A stretch of 5,244 bases of DNA from Chlorobiales bacterium (GTDB lineage: Bacteria; Bacteroidota; Chlorobiia; Chlorobiales; Chlorobiaceae): contig JAKSDB010000148.1 of NCBI GenBank assembly GCA_022360415.1, positions 1 to 5,244 of the forward strand, given 5' to 3'. A program made the translations under genes and the position numbers. Below the pieces are notes generated by a model. That model saw nothing but the letters and a program-made list of their open reading frames with translations, was not told where the DNA came from and did no database searches. Positions 1 through 4,122 of this stretch are shown here, piece by piece. Within the stretch, counting starts at the first letter, position 1, and every line of letters begins with the position of its first letter.

Positions 1-516
1 GTGCTCTATGGCGGCGCTGTTGCTCGTAACGATCGTTATTTTTACAGCCTGCTTCTTCTCAACACTATACTGAGCGGGGGTATGAGCTCTATACTCAACC
101 TGGAGCTGAGAGAAAAAAACGCTCTTGCATACAATGCCTACTCTTCGCTCACTTTTTTCGATGACACAACACTGCTTAATGTCTATGCCGGTACAGATCC
201 TGAAAACACCGCCAAGACCCTGGATATCATACAAAGCGTTCTGAAACCGGAAACCCTTTCACGAATTTCCGAAGAAGAGCTTATGGCTGCAAAAAACAGG
301 CTCAGGGGGAGTTTTGTGATGGAAATGGAAAAAATGACCCATAGAATGTCAAAAGCCGCAAGAGACATTTTTTACTTCGGCAGCCCCATCGGGCTCGAAG
401 AAAAACTGGGAAGCATTGAGAACGTCACCAAAGACGACCTGACGCAGGCTGTCGAGTACCTGCATATGGAAACCGATGCCTCAACGCTGATCTATGAGCC
501 GGAGGAAGAAGAATGA
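1..516 (+). CDS. M16-family (insulinase-like) peptidase, C-terminal part
   Basis: The 3' end of a zinc-protease-family gene; its start lies upstream of the window, so the gtg at base 1 is just an in-frame valine codon. The 171 visible residues match the second, non-catalytic half of a bacterial M16B peptidase. The hallmark is the stretch at visible residues 26-48, GGMSS followed by LREKNALAYNAYS, corresponding to the family's GGGMSSRLFQEVREK..LAY pattern, with the conserved Arg and Tyr that help close the substrate chamber. The rest is typical alpha/beta with a glutamate-rich tail (EPEEEE). The zinc-binding HxxEH motif belongs to the N-terminal half and is not visible, so I cannot tell whether the protein is an active protease or an inactive partner subunit. 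Such proteins degrade or process peptides, often in the periplasm or cytoplasm. A 115-nt gap separates it from tig, so co-transcription is possible but not shown. Confidence 0.88.
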   Translation: MLYGGAVARNDRYFYSLLLLNTILSGGMSSILNLELREKNALAYNAYSSLTFFDDTTLLNVYAGTDPENTAKTLDIIQSVLKPETLSRISEEELMAAKNRLRGSFVMEMEKMTHRMSKAARDIFYFGSPIGLEEKLGSIENVTKDDLTQAVEYLHMETDASTLIYEPEEEE

Positions 517-523
517 GCCGTCT

Positions 524-554
524 TTTACAAAGTCAGGAATAAATTGTACATTTG
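524..554 (+). promoter_or_regulatory. Candidate tig promoter
   Basis: TTTACA at 524-529 (5 of 6 to the sigma-70 -35 consensus) lies 17 nt before TACATT at 547-552 (4 of 6 to TATAAT). The same element reads TACATTTG at 547-554, an exact match to the TAnnTTTG -7 motif known from Bacteroidetes, the sister group of Chlorobi. The site sits in the gap between the M16 gene and tig, about 78 nt before the preferred tig start at 632. A 7-bp inverted repeat (TTACAAA 525-531, TTTGTAA 551-557) overlaps both boxes and could be an operator or chance. This is pattern matching only. Confidence 0.33.
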
Positions 555-631
555 TAAGCCATAGGGGCCTTTAAGAATAACGTTCTTTGAGGTTCCTTTT
601 ATTTTTGTATAAACTTTCAGAAAATACCGCC

Positions 632-1915
632 TTGCAAAAACACATCACCAACGTCAGCGATACTGAACAAAAGCTCGAAATAATACTTTCAGCCGATGAG
701 TTCAAACCGGAAACAGATCGTGAGATAGAAAACGCAAGAAAAAACGCTGAATTCAAAGGGTTCAGGAAAGGCCATGCTCCTCTTGGCATGATTAAAAAGA
801 TCATGGGACCTGCCATTGAAGCAACCGTCGCTGAAAAGCTTGCCTCGAAATACTTTGGCGAAATATCCGAGACAGACAACATCAAGCCCGCAAGCCGTGC
901 TGAGCTTCTTGATTATTCATTTGACAACGACCGGCTCACCATCACACTTTCCTACCAGATTCATCCCGATTTTGAAATCAGCGATTATAGTAATTACTCG
1001 TTTGCCCAGGACATCTACACAATAAGCGATGAGGATGTAGAAAAGGAAATAAACCTTATCCTCAAGGGACATGGTACACTCGTTCCGGTTGAAGGCCTTT
1101 CCGAAAAAGGCGATACCATCATTGCCGATCTGGAAAAACTGGACAGCTCGGGAAAAGTCCTGGAAGATCAGAAAACCGAGAACTACCACTTCAACCTCGA
1201 ATATCTTCCCGAAGACAATCCGTTTCATAAATCACTGCTTGGAAAAAAAGCAGGCGAGAACGTAACCGTCACTATCGAGCCCGAAAAAGAAGACGAAGAA
1301 ACATATCGCTACGAAGTAACGATAAAAGAAGTAAAAAGGCTGGAACTACCTGAGCTGAACGACGAGCTTGTCAAAGAGCTCACGCAACAGAAGTTCGGGT
1401 CGGTTGATGATTTTCGTCAAGATGTCAGGGGGCAGCTCGAACAGCATTTCAGCAATAAATCAGAGCAGGACCTTCTTGAAGCTATCTCGGCGAAGTTCAT
1501 TGAGGAGAATCCCGTTCCAGCCCCGTCGGCAATGGTCGATTCGTTTGAAAACATGCTGCTTGAAAATGCCAAACGCCAGATGGGAGGAAAACTGCCTCCG
1601 GGCATGGAGGAAAGCGAGCTTCGGACATCTATCCGTCCGAACGCTGAAAAGCATGCCCGCTGGATGTTGATCAGTCAGAAAATTGCCGAAATGAACAAGC
1701 TTGAAGTCACCGACGACGATATCAGAGCGTATGCGGAACAGGAAGCGGAGAAAAATCCGGGAATGAATGCCGAAGACCTTATGAACACCTATATGTCGAC
1801 CGAGTTCAGGGACTATGTTACCGATACCATTCTCAAGGACAAGATTTACGGCATCATCAAATCCTCGGTGACCATAAGCGGGGAAAACAAACCGCTCCCT
1901 CAACACACTGAATAA
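632..1915 (+). CDS. tig: Trigger factor, ribosome-associated chaperone/peptidyl-prolyl isomerase
   Basis: Trigger factor binds ribosomal protein L23 at the exit tunnel and shields nascent chains; it also has cis-trans prolyl isomerase activity. From the TTG at 632 the protein has 427 residues, close to the usual ~430. The N-terminal ribosome-binding domain carries the signature GFRKGHAP at residues 43-50, the same numbering as GFRKGKVP in E. coli. An FKBP-like PPIase domain spans roughly 158-236 (KGDTIIADLEKLD to VKRLELPEL). The helical C-terminal chaperone domain follows, including IEENPVPAPSAMVDS at about 290-304. The frame stays open to another TTG at 587, which would add a 15-residue N-terminus rich in Phe, Leu and Tyr. 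I prefer 632 because the product then starts MQKHITNVSDTEQ, as I recall for Chlorobium homologues, and because of the signature numbering. No good Shine-Dalgarno precedes either start; the region before 632 is A-rich. The gene faces nadC tail to tail, 34 nt apart. Confidence 0.95.
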   Translation: MQKHITNVSDTEQKLEIILSADEFKPETDREIENARKNAEFKGFRKGHAPLGMIKKIMGPAIEATVAEKLASKYFGEISETDNIKPASRAELLDYSFDNDRLTITLSYQIHPDFEISDYSNYSFAQDIYTISDEDVEKEINLILKGHGTLVPVEGLSEKGDTIIADLEKLDSSGKVLEDQKTENYHFNLEYLPEDNPFHKSLLGKKAGENVTVTIEPEKEDEETYRYEVTIKEVKRLELPELNDELVKELTQQKFGSVDDFRQDVRGQLEQHFSNKSEQDLLEAISAKFIEENPVPAPSAMVDSFENMLLENAKRQMGGKLPPGMEESELRTSIRPNAEKHARWMLISQKIAEMNKLEVTDDDIRAYAEQEAEKNPGMNAEDLMNTYMSTEFRDYVTDTILKDKIYGIIKSSVTISGENKPLPQHTE

Positions 1916-1949
1916 TGTAGAGAAAGTTCTCTTCCTAACCCGGTGAATA

Positions 1950-2855
1950 TCATACCGGACTGATGCTCATCGACATGTCGAGCGCGGTGACGCTGTGGGT
2001 CAGCTCACCGACCGAGACATAATCCACTCCTGTTTCGGCAATCTCGGCCACGTTGTGGAGCCCGACATTGCCCGAAGCTTCAAGATGCAATGCAGGGGCC
2101 TGCTTCCTTGCCCACACTACGGCTGCCGCAAGCTCATCGAGTGAAAAATTATCGAGCAGTATAATATCAGGTCCTCCGCTGATTGCCTCCTGCATCTCCC
2201 CAATCGAGCGCACTTCAACCTCGATCTTCATGGCGGTCCCTTTTTTCGAAAGGAAACTCCTTGCCCGCTCTATGGCCCGAACTACTCCTCCGGCGGCATC
2301 GATATGATTATCCTTGATAAGAACGAGATCGAACAGCCCGAACCTGTGGTTCTGCCCGCCTCCCAGCTTCACCGCTTCCTTGTCAAAATACCGCAGGCCC
2401 GGTGCCGTTTTTCTTGTATCGAGAATTTTTGCTCCGGTATGGGAAACACTGTCAACATACATCCGGGTTCTTGTTGCAATTCCGGACATTCGCTGCATAA
2501 AATTAAGAGCCGTCCTTTCAGCGACAAGAAGCGAAGAAACTTTTCCATGTGCTTCAAGGACAATATCTCCTTCAAGAATTTTTGCCCCGTCACAGACCAA
2601 CCGTTTCACCTGTACGCTCTGGTCGATACCCTCGAACACCTGCTTTGCAACAGCAATTCCAGCGACAACACCCTCGGCTTTTGCCCGGATAACACTTTTC
2701 CCGGCCTGATCGGGCTCGATCATTGCCTGCGTTGTCACGTCACCGTCATACATGTCCTCTTCGAGAGCCTGCATGATTGCCCGTGCCTTGCACATTGTAA
2801 AAAAATCGCAAAAATCCCTTTCTTTCATCATATTGTTTTGCTGATCGGAGTACAC
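1950..2855 (-). CDS. nadC: Nicotinate-nucleotide pyrophosphorylase (carboxylating); quinolinate phosphoribosyltransferase
   Basis: Converts quinolinate and PRPP to nicotinate mononucleotide, CO2 and pyrophosphate, joining the de novo aspartate route (NadB, NadA) to NAD synthesis in the cytoplasm. The family's motifs all appear in order: EDMYDGDVTT (33-42), ERTALNFMQRMSGIAT (113-128), DTRKTAPGLR (146-155), KLGGGQNHR (163-171) with the basic residues that bind the quinolinate carboxylates and phosphate, KDNHI (181-185), EVEV (212-215), LLDNF (233-237), LEASGNV (258-264) and SVGELTHS (281-288). At 301 residues from the GTG at 2855 it is slightly longer than the usual 280-290. ATG codons at 2831 and 2828 (Met9, Met10) would give 293 or 292 residues and are equally plausible. 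An AAGG lies only 2 nt before the GTG, and nothing clear precedes the ATGs. No nadA or nadB is visible nearby. It diverges from folB. Confidence 0.96.
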   Translation of the reverse strand: MYSDQQNNMMKERDFCDFFTMCKARAIMQALEEDMYDGDVTTQAMIEPDQAGKSVIRAKAEGVVAGIAVAKQVFEGIDQSVQVKRLVCDGAKILEGDIVLEAHGKVSSLLVAERTALNFMQRMSGIATRTRMYVDSVSHTGAKILDTRKTAPGLRYFDKEAVKLGGGQNHRFGLFDLVLIKDNHIDAAGGVVRAIERARSFLSKKGTAMKIEVEVRSIGEMQEAISGGPDIILLDNFSLDELAAAVVWARKQAPALHLEASGNVGLHNVAEIAETGVDYVSVGELTHSVTALDMSMSISPV

Positions 2856-2877
2856 AGCCTTTTTTACAGGATAATTT

Positions 2878-2912
2878 TCACCCTCACCCGACAGGTGAGC
2901 AGCAATCTCACC
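2878..2912 (-). promoter_or_regulatory. Alternating inverted repeats in the nadC leader
   Basis: Read on the nadC strand, GGTGAG (2912-2907), CTCACC (2899-2894), GGTGAG (2888-2883) and GGTGA (2882-2878) follow each other. The central CTCACC can pair perfectly with the upstream copy (7-nt loop) or the downstream copy (5-nt loop), but not with both at once. The array lies 22 nt before the GTG start and 46 nt before the first ATG, so it would be in the mRNA leader if transcription starts upstream of 2912. This could be an attenuator-like switch, an operator, or chance. No T-run follows either hairpin, so a transcription terminator is unlikely. The repeats are seen directly; the function is inference. 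Confidence 0.35.
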
Positions 2913-2963
2913 ATAAACGCATTTATAAAAGGCTCCTATTAATAAACTTGCCCATATGGAACA

Positions 2964-2991
2964 TTTGCTGAACCGTTCTGTTCAGGGCAAA
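2964..2991 (+). promoter_or_regulatory. Bulged stem-loop upstream of folB
   Basis: TTTGCTGAAC (2964-2973) pairs with GTTCA...GCAAA on the right arm (2980-2991), giving a 10-bp stem with a two-nucleotide bulge and the 6-nt loop CGTTCT. The inner part, CTGAAC/GTTCAG, is a perfect 6-bp inverted repeat. It ends 56 nt before the folB ATG. It could be a leader RNA structure or a protein-binding palindrome in the divergent spacer. It lacks a following T-run, so a terminator is unlikely. Function unknown. Confidence 0.3.
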
Positions 2992-3047
2992 GCAACATTT
3001 CCCGGATAAGCTCATCCTGTTCATGCACATCAAGAAATGCATCCCTT

Positions 3048-3428
3048 ATGAAAAACGATCCTTCAGCCACCTGTGTCAGACTTGTCAATCTGACTTTTTA
3101 TGCTCACCACGGCGTACACAAGGAAGAACACTTTGTCGGCTCAAAATACGAAGTGGATGCCGAGATGTATTTTGACTACAGCATTGCAGCTCACCATGAC
3201 GACATAACCAGCACAATCGATTACCGGTTGGTGTATGAAAAGATCAAAAGCGCGTTGACACAGAAAAAATTTTACCTTATTGAAGCCGTAGCTTACACCA
3301 TTGCAATGGAGTTGCTTCAGGACTTTTCCCTTCTCGACCGCATTACGATAAAAGTAAGGAAACGTAACCCGCCGGTCGGCGGTGTCTGTGATTACGCCGA
3401 AGCGGTCTATACTGCAAAAAAATCCTGA
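3048..3428 (+). CDS. folB: Dihydroneopterin aldolase
   Basis: Cleaves 7,8-dihydroneopterin to 6-hydroxymethyl-7,8-dihydropterin and glycolaldehyde in tetrahydrofolate synthesis; the product is the substrate of FolK, encoded next. The 126 residues fit the small single-domain family (about 118-130). Visible landmarks are FYAHHGVHKEE (17-27) with the conserved Gly and Glu, STIDYRLVYE (55-64) with the active-site Tyr59, LIEAVA (77-82) with the pterin-anchoring Glu79, and ITIKVRKRNPPV (99-110) with the catalytic-lysine region (Lys105 is the likely equivalent). The ATG at 3048 is the only usable in-frame start before the conserved core. No Shine-Dalgarno is evident; AAGAA lies about 12 nt upstream. 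The stop is 8 nt before the folK ATG, so the two are very likely one operon. Confidence 0.94.
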   Translation: MKNDPSATCVRLVNLTFYAHHGVHKEEHFVGSKYEVDAEMYFDYSIAAHHDDITSTIDYRLVYEKIKSALTQKKFYLIEAVAYTIAMELLQDFSLLDRITIKVRKRNPPVGGVCDYAEAVYTAKKS

Positions 3429-3436
3429 CCCGCTCC

Positions 3437-3961
3437 ATGGCCTCTCAACAATATGCACATACTGTTTTTATCGGCGCGGGATCGAACATCGGCGACAGGA
3501 CAGAAAACCTGCAACAAGCAATCTACCGGCTCGAGGAGCTCCCGAAATCATCCGTCACAAGGGTTTCGAGGGTCTATCATTCGGAACCTCTCGGCCCGGT
3601 CGAACAGCAATGGTTCTACAATGCAGTCTTTGAAATGCATACGGAGATTGCCCCCGAAACCCTTCTTTCCTGTTGCAGAGAAACGGAAATATGCATGGGC
3701 CGGCCTGCCGGCCATGCTCCATGGGAACCTCGAACCATCGACCTTGACATACTGCTGTATGACGACATGACATGTGAACTTGAACACCTGATTATCCCGC
3801 ACCCCGAGCTCTCCAACAGAAAATTCGTCCTCCTCCCCCTGCTCGATCTTGTCAACCCGCTACACCCTGTATCGGGACGAACAATGGAAGAGCTTCTTGA
3901 AACATGTCCTGACAGATCAATAATCGAATGTCTCGACCCGGTGTGCTTGAAAATTGCATAA
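3437..3961 (+). CDS. folK: 2-amino-4-hydroxy-6-hydroxymethyldihydropteridine pyrophosphokinase (HPPK)
   Basis: Transfers pyrophosphate from ATP to 6-hydroxymethyl-7,8-dihydropterin, the step after FolB and before dihydropteroate synthase. The 174 residues are within the usual 155-180 range. The N-terminus has VFIGAGSNIGDR (10-21). SRVYHSEPLG (44-53) and WFYNAVFEM (59-67) form the pterin pocket. The HPPK signature is WEPRTIDLDILLY (96-108), with the Mg-binding pair Asp102 and Asp104 (E. coli Asp95, Asp97) and the catalytic Arg99 (E. coli Arg92). Arg89 matches E. coli Arg82. IIPHPELSNRKFVLLPLLDL (119-138) closes the core. The catalytic loop between Arg89 and Trp96 reads PAGHAP, without the extra arginines of E. 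coli, and its DNA forms a strong near-palindrome. No Shine-Dalgarno precedes the ATG, so translation may be coupled to folB. No folP or folE is seen downstream. Confidence 0.96.
   Translation: MASQQYAHTVFIGAGSNIGDRTENLQQAIYRLEELPKSSVTRVSRVYHSEPLGPVEQQWFYNAVFEMHTEIAPETLLSCCRETEICMGRPAGHAPWEPRTIDLDILLYDDMTCELEHLIIPHPELSNRKFVLLPLLDLVNPLHPVSGRTMEELLETCPDRSIIECLDPVCLKIA
3693..3717. repeat. GC-rich near-palindrome inside folK
   Basis: The arms GCATGGGCCGGC (3693-3704) and GCCGGCCATGC (3707-3717) are inverted copies differing by one extra G on the left. They are separated by only CT, so with a few bases in the loop they give about ten GC-rich base pairs. The segment encodes the flexible catalytic loop of HPPK (CMGRPAGHA). 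I cannot tell whether it is a codon-level coincidence, a short palindromic repeat family, or an RNA structure. Confidence 0.5.
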
Positions 3962-3969
3962 CGGGTATA

Positions 3970-4002
3970 TCCTGTACTTTCTTTCGGTAAATGTTTACAG
4001 GA
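3970..4002 (+). repeat. Inverted repeat after folK
   Basis: TCCTGTA (3970-3976) and TACAGGA (3996-4002) form a perfect 7-bp inverted repeat with a 19-nt, partly T-rich loop, starting 9 nt after the folK stop. The long loop makes it a poor terminator alone, but it may protect the 3' end or act with the hairpin at 4007-4022. Confidence 0.3.
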
Positions 4003-4006
4003 CCTC

Positions 4007-4034
4007 GGGCACAGATGTGCCCTTACACTCTTTC
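4007..4034 (+). terminator. Possible folB-folK terminator
   Basis: GGGCAC (4007-4012), loop AGAT, GTGCCC (4017-4022) make a perfect 6-bp stem with five G-C pairs. It is followed by the moderately T-rich TTACACTCTTTC. It lies about 45 nt after the folK stop, in a convergent spacer where a plus-strand terminator is expected. The broken T-tract keeps the call tentative. Confidence 0.45.
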
Positions 4035-4042
4035 ATTCAAAT

Positions 4043-4075
4043 GAAAATCAGCAAAGGCCCCGTGTGAGGGACCTT
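4043..4075 (-). terminator. Possible terminator of the ArsA/Get3-like gene
   Basis: On the minus strand AAGGTCCC (4075-4068), loop TCACAC, GGGGCCTT (4061-4054) form an 8-bp stem with one T-G wobble. It is followed by TGCTGATTTTC, a short and interrupted T-rich tail. It begins 47 nt after the gene's stop codon. The wobble pairs only on the minus strand (it becomes a C-A mismatch on the plus strand), which points to use by the minus-strand gene. Confidence 0.45.
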
Positions 4076-4122
4076 CGATATGCTGCCGGAAAAAACATCT
4101 TTCAAGAAGGGGAAGTGTTCCG

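Larger units (their letters stand above)
2856..3047. other. Divergent nadC/folB intergenic spacer
   Basis: About 190 nt separate the divergent starts of nadC and folB, so both promoters should lie here. I see an AT-rich core at 2920-2944 with the palindrome TTTATAAA (2922-2929), usable as a -10-like element on either strand, and TATTAATA (2937-2944). I find no convincing TTGACA-like partner for either strand. The nadC side holds the alternating CTCACC/GGTGAG repeats and the folB side holds a bulged hairpin at 2964-2991. The nadC frame also stays open back to an in-frame stop near 2986, but that extension has no ATG, GTG or TTG. Confidence 0.5.

Noticed and set aside
573..587. AAGAA/TTCTT hairpin before tig as a terminator of the M16 gene
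   Set aside because: Only five A-T-rich pairs, with no T-run after it.
1460..1906. Minus-strand open frame of 148 codons opposite tig
   Set aside because: Antisense to the well-conserved C-terminal domain of trigger factor; no family resemblance seen.
1919..1958. Two small hairpins between tig and nadC (AGAGA/TCTCT at 1919-1932; CCGGTG/TACCGG at 1940-1958) as a bidirectional terminator
   Set aside because: Stems are only 5-6 bp, the second overlaps the nadC stop codon, and no T-run follows on either strand. A terminator is expected here, but these are too weak to call.
2304..2942. Long plus-strand open frame of 212 codons opposite nadC
   Set aside because: It lies almost wholly antisense to a gene with every NadC motif, and its translation shows no recognisable domain; it is a shadow frame.
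3037..3051. Tiny upstream reading frame (MHPL) whose stop overlaps the folB ATG
   Set aside because: Four codons with no ribosome-binding site; such overlaps arise easily by chance.
4031..4046. TTTCAT/ATGAAA inverted repeat in the folK/ATPase spacer
   Set aside because: AT-rich 6-bp stem without context; the neighbouring GC-rich hairpins explain termination better.
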